DNA of 53,818 nt from Agromyces humi (GCF_009720255.1 NZ_WJSP02000002.1:1-53818), one strand, 5' to 3'. Shown: positions 24,272 to 33,494, numbered from the stretch's first letter. Notes: generated by a model not told the origin, from the letters alone. Numbers and translations are program-made.

Positions 24272-27200
24272 TCAGAAGTCGGACGGGACGTCCCGCTCGA
24301 GCACACGCTTCTGCGGCGCCGAACCGAACTCATCTGCCGCGAAGGACTTAGTGGCCGTCGTCGCCGACACAGCAACGACCACCGGTTCCGCCTCGGCCTC
24401 CGGCTCGTCAACGTCGTCGTCGAACTCGTCGAACGCCGACATGTCGAACGTCGGCGCATCATCGTCCACGGCCTCATCTGCGCCGCCGAGCCAGCCGAGG
24501 ATGAACTCCGCCTCCTCCACCTTCAACCCGGTGCCCTTGTCGGTCGCGGCGAGCAGCACCTCGACGCCGGCGTGCTCGAACAGCTCCTCCGACATCTCCG
24601 CCCACGTCAGACCGAGCGGAGACTCCGAACCCAACTGGTCGTCCAACCACACCGCACGCTCAACCTCCGGGTGCGCGTCCAGGTACGCGGCGACCGCGTC
24701 CAGCTTCCACCACCCGTGCCGGGACTCACCGCGACGGAGGGTCGGCAGTTCGCCGCGGCCGATCGCCGCCGCGAACGTCTCATTCGCGTACCCCTCCCAG
24801 TCGGTCAGCCATACCAGGCGGGCGTTCGCACCACCGAGCTGCTCGAGCATACGGGCGCTCACCCCCACCTCACCCATGCCGGGAACCGTCACCGTCCGCC
24901 AGTCACCCCATGCCGGGTCACCGGCCGGCGCGGACGCCGGCGAGATCGCCCCGTCGACATCGACGAACCACACCTGCGACGGGTGCTCATTCGAACGGGT
25001 GGGGACGGTCGGTTCCTGCACAGTCAGCTCCTCAGCTTCCTCAAGGTCAGCGTCGGCGGCCGCCGGCACCACATCATCGTCGGACTCGTCGTCGAGCTCA
25101 TCGAGGAACGACGAGAAGTCCACCTCGAACGAACCGAGATCCTCCACCACCGGAGCGGCAAGCACGGCAGGCTTGGACGGGCGCGCAGGAGGCTCAACGA
25201 CTGCATCCTCATCACCGGCGACAGCGAACTCACCAGTCACCTGCGGCTTCGGGATCAGCGCCTGCAGATCCAGACGCTCCGACTCCGGCAGCGGGGCCCG
25301 GCGCTCCGCGAGCTTCTCCGAATACGTCATCTGCGACGGCTCGAACCACGACTGGATGATCTCCGCCAGACCCTCGCCCTCGTACAGGCCGCGGCCCTTC
25401 GGGATGTGATCACCGAGCGTCGGCGCGTCCGTGAAGTTCTTCAGCGCGCTCGCACGGTCGCCGTTCGTCGCGTTGCCGAGCAGCATGCGGGAGAGGTTCG
25501 TGTTGTGGGTAGGGATGAACCCCTCGACGAGGAAGAGATGGCTCTCGTCGGCGACGCCGATGCAGCGCATTGGCTGTGCGTCCAACACCTCGATTGACTT
25601 CACGTACCGCCACTGAGTTCGGCTTGATTCCTTGAACACCTTCTTCATGCGAGCCAGCTTCCGGGGGAGGCGGAACACTGGAAGGTTCGTGCGGAACTGG
25701 ACCGAGTATGCCCGGCTGGTGATCTTCTTCTCAGTCCAACCCTCAGGGACGTTTCCGGCATCCCATTCACTCCAGGTTGCCTTGATCCCCAACGAACGGG
25801 CGAGCTCCATGATCTGCACCGAGAGTTCACGGCGGACCTGCAGTATGTGGCATTGACCGCTCCGCTTGTGAATAGTGCCGTCCGTGTCCATGAGACCTTG
25901 CAGGAGAGCGAGGCGCTGCGCTGCGGATGCACGCATATAGGCGGCTGGGATGTGCTTGTGGTTGAGGACGCCGGCCGCACGCAGGCTGGGGAGCATGTTG
26001 TGGACACCGACGGTCTTGCCGCTGTTGGTGACTGGGTTCGCCACGAAGCCTGCTGAGCGGATCTGGCCGATGAGGTGAGCTTGATCGGTCAGACCGACCT
26101 CGTCGGTGCAGCTCTCCGTTGCCGCGGATGTGAACGATCCGGCTTCAGTTGATCCGTCGCCCAGCCACGCTCCGAGGACGTACGGGTCGATCGGAAGGTC
26201 AACGTCAGGGCCATCGAAAGCCTCCGGGAGTCGGATGGCCCAGTTCGAGTGACTGCCACGGGCCACCAGCGTCTCCAGCATCTCTTGAGTGGTGACGATC
26301 CGCTCAAGGGGCAACGGTGCACCGTTGCTGTCCACTGCGACCATGTTCGTCAGCTCGGGGACGAGGTTGCTGATGAAGTGGTGTGCGTCATAGACGAACG
26401 GGGCGTGCTCCTGCTCGATCGAGGGGCATTCGAATTTCAGGAGGGTGGTGCCGACGTTTCCAGCGGCGCTGGCGGACACCGGTCCTCGTGATGCGATTTC
26501 GGTCAGCTCGCGAGCGGTGAGCCACAGATTGTCGTCGAGCGTGAGTTCGCGCACCGCGCCGGCGAGCTTGCTGCCACTGAGGCCAATGATCGCCGCAGCA
26601 GTGGGAGCGTGGAAAAGCTTGGGTGCAGTCCCACGACGCTCGTCACGGTCGTAATTACGCACCCTGCCAGTCAGCCGGTCGTACATGCCTCGTCTTGTGC
26701 CGAACTTCGTCGCGAGAGCGAGGATCCGCTCGGTGGTGAGGTATCCGAGTTCCTGGGCGAGTTCGGACGGAGACATCCACGTACCGGGCGCGACCGTGCC
26801 GAGCAACCGCTGTGCCCGAATGACCTTCTTCCACGGCCCATTTTCGCCGCGGTCTGTGCGGCCGTGCTGCTTGCGAGAGCGCATGTCGGCGGCCTGCCAC
26901 AGGTGTCCAGCGTCGACGTCAACAGTCTGCCCGTCGTCGAACTTGACTCTGTGAACCGGGCGATTGGTGACGATGTCGGTGAAGCCGAGGATCGGAGTGG
27001 TGTTGCCATATGGGGTGTAGACGCGGTCGCCGACGATGAGCTCCGAGTTGGTCGCCCAACCGTCGGGGAACCGCTCGGAAACTGGCACGGGTACCCGTGT
27101 GTCCATGGTCAGAAGCTTGAGGTCACCTGCGCCCGGGATCCCGTCCAGCATCTTGGCCGTCAGCTTCTGAGTGGCGAGGATGAGGGTGACGCCGGCCGAT

Positions 27201-30200
27201 CGGGCTTCGCGAGCGATCTTCCCGGTCATCGTGCCGATGTACGCCTTGGCCTGGTTGCTGCGGAGTTGGGTCTGACGCTCTGCTTCAACGACCGGGTCGT
27301 CCGAGGCGGTCTTGGAGACCGGATCGGGCTGCATGAGGCTCGTGAACTCGTCCATCATGAGGTAGATGTGCTTGGGTCGGACATCTGCCGGCAGGTCGCG
27401 GTAGCTGCCGACCTTGTGGGTCATGTTCAGCTCTTTGCGTCGCATGACCTCGCCGTAGACGTGCTTCATCAGCGCGGCTGCTTCTTCGACGGTCGATGCG
27501 AACGCCTTGGAGTAGGGCTCGACGAATCCGAAGTCGGCGCCGCCCTTGGTTGGGTCGACGACGTAGATCTCGTTGCCCTGGAGGGCTGCGCCGTAGAGCA
27601 GAACCTGCAGGTTCACCGACTTGCCGGCTCCGGATGCACCCGCGACGAGCACGTGCGGTGACTGCTTCGGCGAGAACACCACCGGCTCGCCTTCCACTCC
27701 GGTTGCGAACGGAAGTACCCCGTCGGCGGTGTCCATGACGTCCCAGTCCACTGCGGCGTACTCGGGAAGCGGGTGCTGCTTGGAGACGAGCATCCGCACG
27801 TTCTTGGCGCCTTCTGGGTGGTGCCTGACGTCGACGTACTGGTTGTCAGTCGCCGTCATGAGCGTCTGCGCGGCCGCCTTGATCTGGCCGCGGGTGACGC
27901 CGGGCGGCATTTCGAAGTCGAGCACCTGCACGTCTTGGTTCTTCGGGAGGACGTCGGTGCCGATGAGCTTGGGGACGACACCGCCGTCGCCGATGACCTT
28001 GGCGACAAGGAACGCCTGTTCCCAGTCAAGGCTGATGACGTAGTCTTCGTGGCTCATCTTGCTGCCGCGGCCGCGGACCTCGGCGTACTTGAATCCGGTG
28101 TTGGTCGGGTTCGCGCCGGTGACGATGGTGATGACACCATCGCCGGCTTCCGCGACCCGGAGCCACTGGGACTGGAGGGCCTGGCGGATCTTCTGCGCGT
28201 TCGTGCGGACTTCAGCGATGGTGACACCGCCGTACAGCTTCAGCTGCACCTTCCACATGTGCCCGCGGGAGCGGCGGTCGGTCATCGGTGTGGCGGAGAT
28301 GATCTCTGGCCGCGCGAGCCGGCAGGAGTCGAACGCCCGGTTGATGAGTCCTGCGAGCACCCATCCGGCGGCTTTGTTGTCCATCTCGGCCGGCATCACC
28401 TGGTCAGGTGTGGTGGGGAGTTGCTCGTCCGACCAGAACACGTTGATCGCCTGCTGGTGACGGTTCCCGGGGCGGATGCCACCCCAGCCGGAGACGCCGG
28501 TGATGGAGGTGAACGGTGCTGCGGAGAGTGTCGTGGACAGCTGCGGTTCGTACGGCTTGGGTGGCTGGATGTACTCGAGGATGGACACACCCTGGGGGAT
28601 CACCATCGGCTGGTTCTTGACGGTGACGAGCCGCCCGGACGGAGCGATCGGCAGCTTCGCTTCGCCGTAGACGTTGTACTGCGGGACGGGCTTCCGTGCG
28701 CCCATCTTCAGGATGTCGTTCCACCGCTGGTCCCACCGGGCGAGGACGGCCAGTTCGACGAAACGTTCGGCGAGGGCGGGGACGGTGAACTCGGGTGCGC
28801 CGTTGGTGAGCGTACCGATGTACATGGTGTTCGCTGCAGCGTCGACGATGACTTCGGTGCCGAGGTACGCGCCGATCACACCGGCGGACATCTCAACGAA
28901 TCCGAGGGACGCACCGTCGGGGAACGCCCATGCGGTCTGCCAAGCGCCGGGGGTGGGGCCTTCCGGCTCCCCGGAGGCGGGTGCCTCGTCCGGCTCGACG
29001 CCTTCAAGGTCGTCGAGGTCGTCGAGGCTGTCATCCTCACCGTCGGCGCTGTCGGAACCTTCCCAGAGCGGGTACTGCCCGTCCCGGTCGGGCCCGGCGG
29101 CGATGGACTGCGCCTCAAGCAGCACGCACCGGCCCATCCGCTGGTCGTTCGTGACCGCCCAGGTGAGCGCGGATGCGAACGCGAGCTCGACGAGCTCCTG
29201 GTCGACGTCGGAGGTGGACAGGTCTGGCAGTTCCCCGGTGAGCCAGGTGGCGATCCGGAACCGGAGCGGGTGCATGCTGCCGGGGATCGGCTGCCCGTTC
29301 GCGTCTACGTCCGGCTCTTCGAGGATCGCGATCTTCTTCCCGGAGCCGATGAGGAGGGTCAGCTGCGCGGTGAGCTGCATGATCCCGGCTGCGGCGCCGC
29401 CGGTCGCTGCGGCTTCGAAGGTGTCGACGGTGACGGTGTCGCCGATCGCCTTGTGCGCGACGAGCCGCGGTGGGGTTTCCAGCTTCAGCTCGGACGCCTT
29501 CCAGCGTGGATCCCATTCGAGGCGGGCTTGGACGCGGTCACGCCATTCCTGCAGCACCTGGTTCCGGAACGCGAGGTGAAGGACGGTGCCGGCCGCGGCG
29601 ACGATGACCGCGAGGTTCACTTGCCACAGCTGGATCGGGTAGATGTCCATCCACCAGGTGAACCGGGTCGCGATGATGCTGAATGCGAGTGACCCGGCGA
29701 ACGCTGCGGCGCCGGCGCCGATGAGCGCGCCGATCCCGCGGCCGCGGCCGGTGGGGGTGCCGAGCGCTGCGAGGAGGGCGTCGTAGCCGGTGGCGGGTGC
29801 GACGTCGTCTTGGGCTGCGTAGGTGCGGACGGCGGCGGACACCTGCATGACGAGGATGTATGCGCAGACGGCGTTGGCGGTACGCGCGAGGGTTTCGTAA
29901 CCGGTGAGGCCTGCGAGCTCTTCGAGGCCCGTGGCGGGGAACGCGGCGGCGATGACGGCCAGGCCGAGCGCGACGTAGAAGAGGAACTGGTGCTCGACTT
30001 GAGAGATGGTGTACCCGGCGAGCTTCTGCAGGGTCGGGAAATTCGAGTTGGCGAGCCAGGCGATCGGCTGCTGACGGCGGCCAGGCCAGAACGGCATCCA
30101 CGTCTCGGACGGGATGATCATCGACCACTTGAGGCTCGCCCACATCCGGTACCGGTTCAGTTCGAGCTGCTCGGTGGGGGAGCCCGGCGTCGGCGGGTCG

Positions 30201-30385
30201 TTCTTGGTGCGGCCGCCGGTCAGCTGCGGAGGAGAGGACAGGTGGGCGGCGGCGATGAATGCGATGAACGCGATCGCGAACCCGGGCATCCCGAAGTACT
30301 GGGCGACCGCACCTCCGATCGCTCCGATGACCGCGACGTGCGGCGCGATGTTCATCGTGGGTTCGGGTGCGCGGGCTGCTGGCAT
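24272..30385 (-). CDS. Large FtsK-type DNA translocase with intein and HAD domain
   Basis: 2037 residues. The N-terminus has several membrane helices (about 12-42, 145-215, 230-300). A central FtsK/SpoIIIE ATPase has Walker A GASGAGKS near 913, Walker B YLMMDEF near 1005 and TLILATQK. A class 3 intein occupies residues 1091-1628. The C-extein resumes TNLSRMLLG. An acidic linker leads to a HAD-like domain (DVDG near 1803, LTDW, a Lys, LDDQ near 1915). It is probably the membrane pump that moves DNA during transfer. The start is chosen by CGGAGACC and the class 2 motif upstream; Met 11 of this product is an alternative. Confidence 0.88.
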   Translation of the reverse strand: MPAARAPEPTMNIAPHVAVIGAIGGAVAQYFGMPGFAIAFIAFIAAAHLSSPPQLTGGRTKNDPPTPGSPTEQLELNRYRMWASLKWSMIIPSETWMPFWPGRRQQPIAWLANSNFPTLQKLAGYTISQVEHQFLFYVALGLAVIAAAFPATGLEELAGLTGYETLARTANAVCAYILVMQVSAAVRTYAAQDDVAPATGYDALLAALGTPTGRGRGIGALIGAGAAAFAGSLAFSIIATRFTWWMDIYPIQLWQVNLAVIVAAAGTVLHLAFRNQVLQEWRDRVQARLEWDPRWKASELKLETPPRLVAHKAIGDTVTVDTFEAAATGGAAAGIMQLTAQLTLLIGSGKKIAILEEPDVDANGQPIPGSMHPLRFRIATWLTGELPDLSTSDVDQELVELAFASALTWAVTNDQRMGRCVLLEAQSIAAGPDRDGQYPLWEGSDSADGEDDSLDDLDDLEGVEPDEAPASGEPEGPTPGAWQTAWAFPDGASLGFVEMSAGVIGAYLGTEVIVDAAANTMYIGTLTNGAPEFTVPALAERFVELAVLARWDQRWNDILKMGARKPVPQYNVYGEAKLPIAPSGRLVTVKNQPMVIPQGVSILEYIQPPKPYEPQLSTTLSAAPFTSITGVSGWGGIRPGNRHQQAINVFWSDEQLPTTPDQVMPAEMDNKAAGWVLAGLINRAFDSCRLARPEIISATPMTDRRSRGHMWKVQLKLYGGVTIAEVRTNAQKIRQALQSQWLRVAEAGDGVITIVTGANPTNTGFKYAEVRGRGSKMSHEDYVISLDWEQAFLVAKVIGDGGVVPKLIGTDVLPKNQDVQVLDFEMPPGVTRGQIKAAAQTLMTATDNQYVDVRHHPEGAKNVRMLVSKQHPLPEYAAVDWDVMDTADGVLPFATGVEGEPVVFSPKQSPHVLVAGASGAGKSVNLQVLLYGAALQGNEIYVVDPTKGGADFGFVEPYSKAFASTVEEAAALMKHVYGEVMRRKELNMTHKVGSYRDLPADVRPKHIYLMMDEFTSLMQPDPVSKTASDDPVVEAERQTQLRSNQAKAYIGTMTGKIAREARSAGVTLILATQKLTAKMLDGIPGAGDLKLLTMDTRVPVPVSERFPDGWATNSELIVGDRVYTPYGNTTPILGFTDIVTNRPVHRVKFDDGQTVDVDAGHLWQAADMRSRKQHGRTDRGENGPWKKVIRAQRLLGTVAPGTWMSPSELAQELGYLTTERILALATKFGTRRGMYDRLTGRVRNYDRDERRGTAPKLFHAPTAAAIIGLSGSKLAGAVRELTLDDNLWLTARELTEIASRGPVSASAAGNVGTTLLKFECPSIEQEHAPFVYDAHHFISNLVPELTNMVAVDSNGAPLPLERIVTTQEMLETLVARGSHSNWAIRLPEAFDGPDVDLPIDPYVLGAWLGDGSTEAGSFTSAATESCTDEVGLTDQAHLIGQIRSAGFVANPVTNSGKTVGVHNMLPSLRAAGVLNHKHIPAAYMRASAAQRLALLQGLMDTDGTIHKRSGQCHILQVRRELSVQIMELARSLGIKATWSEWDAGNVPEGWTEKKITSRAYSVQFRTNLPVFRLPRKLARMKKVFKESSRTQWRYVKSIEVLDAQPMRCIGVADESHLFLVEGFIPTHNTNLSRMLLGNATNGDRASALKNFTDAPTLGDHIPKGRGLYEGEGLAEIIQSWFEPSQMTYSEKLAERRAPLPESERLDLQALIPKPQVTGEFAVAGDEDAVVEPPARPSKPAVLAAPVVEDLGSFEVDFSSFLDELDDESDDDVVPAAADADLEEAEELTVQEPTVPTRSNEHPSQVWFVDVDGAISPASAPAGDPAWGDWRTVTVPGMGEVGVSARMLEQLGGANARLVWLTDWEGYANETFAAAIGRGELPTLRRGESRHGWWKLDAVAAYLDAHPEVERAVWLDDQLGSESPLGLTWAEMSEELFEHAGVEVLLAATDKGTGLKVEEAEFILGWLGGADEAVDDDAPTFDMSAFDEFDDDVDEPEAEAEPVVVAVSATTATKSFAADEFGSAPQKRVLERDVPSDF
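25502..27115 (-). other. Class 3 intein with LAGLIDADG homing endonuclease
   Basis: 538 codons inserted between GDLK and TNLS of the FtsK extein. The intein starts LLTMDTRVPVP and lacks a nucleophilic residue 1. Block B has HLW, block F has RCI, and the end is FIPTHN followed by Thr: the W-C-T set of class 3 inteins. Endonuclease motifs LGAWLGDG (about residue 1405) and LLQGLMDTDG (about 1495) look intact. Base composition is visibly less GC-rich than the exteins, suggesting independent arrival. Confidence 0.9.
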
Positions 30386-30428
30386 GGGTGGTCTCCGGTG
30401 CAGAGGCTGGATGGAGCTGCCCACGTCA

Positions 30429-30437
30429 CATGCGCGG
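30429..30437 (-). promoter_or_regulatory. Class 2 motif (CCGCGCATG)
   Basis: Upstream of the translocase start at 30385; the predicted leader is about 35 nt. Confidence 0.65.
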
Positions 30438-30476
30438 GGTCTTCAGCCGGGCCACCCCGGACTCCTGCACAGTTCA

Positions 30477-30486
30477 GACATGCGGC
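30477..30486 (-). promoter_or_regulatory. Class 1 motif in tandem with the class 2 motif
   Basis: GCCGCATGTC 40 bases upstream of the class 2 motif, both oriented toward the translocase gene. Confidence 0.6.
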
Positions 30487-30516
30487 GAACCTGCCGTTGT
30501 GGGCGGTTCTCGACGG

Positions 30517-31212
30517 TCAGAACTCGTAGTTCAGCTCGGCTTCCACCCAGTCGGGAACGAGCTCCGTGGCGGCGCCTTGCCGGCGCTCGGCGAAGAGGGT
30601 AGCCCCGGTGCTCGGTTCGAGGTTCAGCTCGAGCGTGGCGGCGCCGGCGGCCCTGGCGTCACGGACGAACCCTGCGGCCGGGTAGACCGTGCCGCTGGTG
30701 CCGATGGAGACGAAGACGTCGCAGGAGGCGATCGCTGCGGCGATGCGGTCCATCATCCGTGGGAACTCACCGAACCAGACGACGTCCGGCCGGAGTGTGG
30801 GCATCCCGCAGACGGAGCATTCGTCATCGAGGCCGAGATCAGCCGTCCACGGAGTTCGTTCCCGGCAGACGGTGCACAGCGCCGAGTTCAGCTCGCCGTG
30901 CATGTGGATGAGGTTTCGGGTCCCTGCGCGTTCGTGGAGGTTGTCGACGTTCTGGGTGACCACGAGGAGGTCGTCGCCGAGGTGCTGCTCGAGGCGGACG
31001 AGCGCCAGGTGCGCGGCGTTCGGTTCGACGTCGGCCAGTTGCCGGCGCCGCTCGTTGTAGAACCGGTGCACGAGCTCCGGGTTCCGCGCGTAGCCGTCCG
31101 GTGTGGCGACATCTTCGATGCGGTGGTTCTCCCAGGTGCCGCCGGCATCCCGGAACGTTCGGATCCCGGACTCTGCGGAGATGCCGGCGCCGGTGAGGAC
31201 GACCGCCCTCAT
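30517..31212 (-). CDS. Sir2-family NAD-dependent deacylase (CobB type)
   Basis: 231 residues, the length of bacterial CobB. Motifs in order: GAGISAESGI (NAD binding), TQNVDNLH, the catalytic His in HMHGEL, two CxxC pairs (CTVC, CSVC) for the structural zinc, RPDVVWFGE and the GTS of the Rossmann part. It should remove acyl groups from lysines using NAD, although Sir2 domains in defence systems degrade NAD. The start overlaps the stop of the NERD gene as ATGA, so the two are made together. Confidence 0.9.
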   Translation of the reverse strand: MRAVVLTGAGISAESGIRTFRDAGGTWENHRIEDVATPDGYARNPELVHRFYNERRRQLADVEPNAAHLALVRLEQHLGDDLLVVTQNVDNLHERAGTRNLIHMHGELNSALCTVCRERTPWTADLGLDDECSVCGMPTLRPDVVWFGEFPRMMDRIAAAIASCDVFVSIGTSGTVYPAAGFVRDARAAGAATLELNLEPSTGATLFAERRQGAATELVPDWVEAELNYEF

Positions 31213-31802
31213 CGGAGCAGCGTGGCGAGCTTCGACACGAGGTGTGGGTCGGCGGGTTTCCGGCCGAACCGGACTCCCGCTTCGACGGCGGAGAGGGTCT
31301 GCCCGTTGATCACCTTCGGGCTGCCCGGCGGGCGGAAGAACACCGTTGAAAGCGGCTTCGGGCCGGTCGGCCAGATGATCAGGGCGAGCCGGATCTTCGA
31401 CGGGCTGATCCCGAGGTGCTCGGCGAGCAGGTCACGGGCCATCGGCAGGGTGCGTTTCTCCGCGGGGTAGCTGACCTTCCCGTCCCGGGTTCGAGCGGAG
31501 AAACGGCGGAGCCCTCGGAACGTGGCGCCGCCGAGCGTCCAGTAGAACGCGCCCTGCCACACCTTCGAGTCGACGATGGTGACGTGGTTGCCGGAGACGA
31601 TCACATGGTCGACGTTCGCTGCGTACTTCGTGCCGGGCATGTTGAGGTCGTGGAAGACGGCGACGCCGGAACGGGTGAGGACGTCGAGGATCTTCGCGGT
31701 GCGGCGTTCACCGTCAGCGCCGCGCTTGGCGACGTCAGCGTTCGCGGCGAACGTGCCGTGCTCGAGCGATCCGCCGGCGCGGCCGTAGACGCGGCCGGTC
31801 AA
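31209..31802 (-). CDS. NERD-domain (nuclease-related) protein, 197 aa
   Basis: Residues about 30-110 match the NERD pattern: KRGADGERRTAKIL, the VFHDLNMPGTKYAANVDHVIV segment and VDSKVWQG, the D...DSK arrangement of a PD-(D/E)XK-like nuclease core. The C-terminal third is basic and ends in a short helical segment. The TTG start is chosen because it overlaps the upstream stop (TTGA) and has AAGG upstream. Middle gene of a three-gene coupled operon with a small membrane protein and Sir2. Confidence 0.8.
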   Translation of the reverse strand: MTGRVYGRAGGSLEHGTFAANADVAKRGADGERRTAKILDVLTRSGVAVFHDLNMPGTKYAANVDHVIVSGNHVTIVDSKVWQGAFYWTLGGATFRGLRRFSARTRDGKVSYPAEKRTLPMARDLLAEHLGISPSKIRLALIIWPTGPKPLSTVFFRPPGSPKVINGQTLSAVEAGVRFGRKPADPHLVSKLATLLR

Positions 31803-31948
31803 CCGAGGAGCCTTGCCACCTCGGTCCACACACCGGCGACCACGATGGCGGCGATGATCCCGACGATGACCCAGAACCCGGTGGCCGAATGCAGGAACGC
31901 GTCCACCTGGTCACGTTCGTGGTTCCGCTTCTCTCGCTGATCGCTCAT
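31799..31948 (-). CDS. 49-residue single-pass membrane protein
   Basis: Basic/acidic N-terminus (MSDQREKRNHERDQ), then one membrane helix (about 24-42), and a short tail. The ATG lies exactly 13 nt after GCCGCATGTC. The stop overlaps the NERD start. It could anchor the NERD and Sir2 proteins at the membrane. Confidence 0.75.
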   Translation of the reverse strand: MSDQREKRNHERDQVDAFLHSATGFWVIVGIIAAIVVAGVWTEVARLLG

Positions 31949-31956
31949 GCCCGGAA

Positions 31957-31966
31957 GACATGCGGC
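31957..31966 (-). promoter_or_regulatory. Class 1 motif (GCCGCATGTC)
   Basis: 13 nt between GCCGC and the ATG at 31948; drives the membrane protein-NERD-Sir2 operon. Confidence 0.72.
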
Positions 31967-31984
31967 GGACCGCGACGTCGAGGG

Positions 31985-32620
31985 CTACTCGGTGGTGGGT
32001 TCGGTGCGACGTGCGAGCTCGGCGCCGACTGCGGCGGCAAGCTGGCTCAGGACCTTGTCGGGAAGCCCGCCGAGAGGAAGGCTCGCGATGTCGAACTCGT
32101 CGAACGGGTCGGCCGTCAGGTCGATGACGTCCTTTCGGCTGTTGCCCCGCCCGGTCCGGTCGAACGGGTTGTCGTTCACGTTGATGAGGCTTTCGACGCG
32201 TTCGCGAGTTCTCCGCTGCAGCGTTGACCGGCCGGGTGCGGTTCCGATCGACACGAGCTCCGACTCGGCCGCATCAGTGCGGATCACGGCAGACCTTGCG
32301 TCCGCCTGCTCGTGAAGGATCAGCCGCTGGATGGCGGAGACCGCGGAGCGTCGGTAGATGTCGTCGGCCGCCCAAGCGAGCTGCTGAGCGGCGTCCATCG
32401 CGATCAGCGCGATCGGGAGTTCCCGGTCCGTGGACTCGCCGGCTTCGACCGCGTACGCCGGGATGGGGCGTCGCGGGCGGCCGTCGAGGTCGACCATCAC
32501 GGCGGTGATGCCCGGGCGAAGGTCGGACAGGCTCACCGTTCCGCCGATCACCTGCAGGGCGTAGACATCAAGGACGGCGACCCGGTCGCCAGGGTCGAAG
32601 GTCTGGTCTTCTCGCTTCAC
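31985..32620 (-). CDS. Hypothetical protein, 211 aa
   Basis: Soluble protein with a beta-rich N-terminal quarter (PGDRVAVLDVYALQVIGGTVSL) and a helical remainder ending in a helix typical of dimer contacts. No family recognised. The GTG start is exactly 11 nt after CCGCGC, and no ATG is available near. Its first 53 bases overlap the 3' end of the upstream phosphoesterase reading frame. Confidence 0.68.
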   Translation of the reverse strand: MKREDQTFDPGDRVAVLDVYALQVIGGTVSLSDLRPGITAVMVDLDGRPRRPIPAYAVEAGESTDRELPIALIAMDAAQQLAWAADDIYRRSAVSAIQRLILHEQADARSAVIRTDAAESELVSIGTAPGRSTLQRRTRERVESLINVNDNPFDRTGRGNSRKDVIDLTADPFDEFDIASLPLGGLPDKVLSQLAAAVGAELARRTEPTTE

Positions 32621-33458
32621 GTGGCCACCATGCGCGGTCCGCTCGGGGGATGAACGTGAACCGGTCGGTCCCGTCGAGCTCGAGCACACCGATATTCCCG
32701 GCCTGCTGGTCACAGCCGAGGGAACGGACGGAGCGGCCGTCGGGGAGGGTGATCATGTCCTTCGCGTGCATGTGCCCGTGGAAGAGGACGCGTGGGCGGA
32801 CAGCGTTCCACACTCGGGTGACCTGCATCCGTGATTCGGCGGAGTAGGCGAGGGCGTGCAGAAGAAACCCGTGCGGGTTGGATGCGAGGATCGTCTCGAT
32901 CGCACGGGTGCCGCCGTTGACGGTCTCATGGGTGAGCATGATGTCGGCAGCGCCTCCAGCGATGGCAGCGTCGACCTGCTCGTCAGTGATCCGTTCTGCC
33001 GGCCACCATGTGCGGCCTTCCGCCCGCCAGGGGAAGTCGACGGATGCGCCGCCGCCGAGTGAGAGGAACCGAACACCGTTCAGCGTGAACCGGTACGGGC
33101 GGGGGAGCGCCCACACCGTCTCGGAGAGTTGGATCGGCTCACCGGGCCGGGACGCGAAGCGTTTCTCGAGCCGGTCGTGGTCTTCATGGTTCCCGACGGT
33201 TACAAGGATCCGCGAGAGATTCGACCCTGCCTCACGTGCCTTCCCGACCCAGTAGTCGACGGAGGTGAGGAACTTCTTCCCGGTCGGGCCAGGCCAGATG
33301 CCGAAGTCGCCGAGGTGGAGGATCGTCTGCACGTCCGGGTGGGCGCGGGCGAGGGCGGGGATCTTCTGCTGGATCCACATGTGGTTGCCGTGCCAGTCGC
33401 CGGCGACCGCGGCGCGGGTCTCGCCCGGGAGGGTCAGGTCATCGCTGTGCGGGGTCAC
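32568..33458 (-). CDS. Calcineurin-like metallophosphoesterase, 296 aa
   Basis: Second phosphoesterase of the window. Motifs: VAGDWHGN, LHLGDFG, VGNHEDHD, LTHETVN and HGHMH, enough for the binuclear metal site. Sequence and spacing differ from the CpdA-like protein, so the substrate may be different. The GTG start is fixed by 13 nt after GCCGCATGGC. The reading frame extends about 23 codons past a plausible natural end (TFIP) through the downstream promoter motif; a CGA there would need one change to TGA. Confidence 0.83.
   Translation of the reverse strand: MTPHSDDLTLPGETRAAVAGDWHGNHMWIQQKIPALARAHPDVQTILHLGDFGIWPGPTGKKFLTSVDYWVGKAREAGSNLSRILVTVGNHEDHDRLEKRFASRPGEPIQLSETVWALPRPYRFTLNGVRFLSLGGGASVDFPWRAEGRTWWPAERITDEQVDAAIAGGAADIMLTHETVNGGTRAIETILASNPHGFLLHALAYSAESRMQVTRVWNAVRPRVLFHGHMHAKDMITLPDGRSVRSLGCDQQAGNIGVLELDGTDRFTFIPRADRAWWPREARRPDLRPWRPGRRP
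32629..32637 (-). promoter_or_regulatory. Class 2 motif (CCGCGCATG)
   Basis: 11 nt between CCGCGC and the GTG at 32620; it lies inside the phosphoesterase frame. Confidence 0.68.
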
Positions 33459-33466
33459 ACCAAGGA

Positions 33467-33476
33467 GCCATGCGGC
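33467..33476 (-). promoter_or_regulatory. Class 1 motif (GCCGCATGGC)
   Basis: 13 nt between GCCGC and the GTG at 33458. The bases after it (CTCCTTG) match those of the motif at 5986. Confidence 0.68.
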
Positions 33477-33494
33477 GGACTCCGCCCGATTCGT

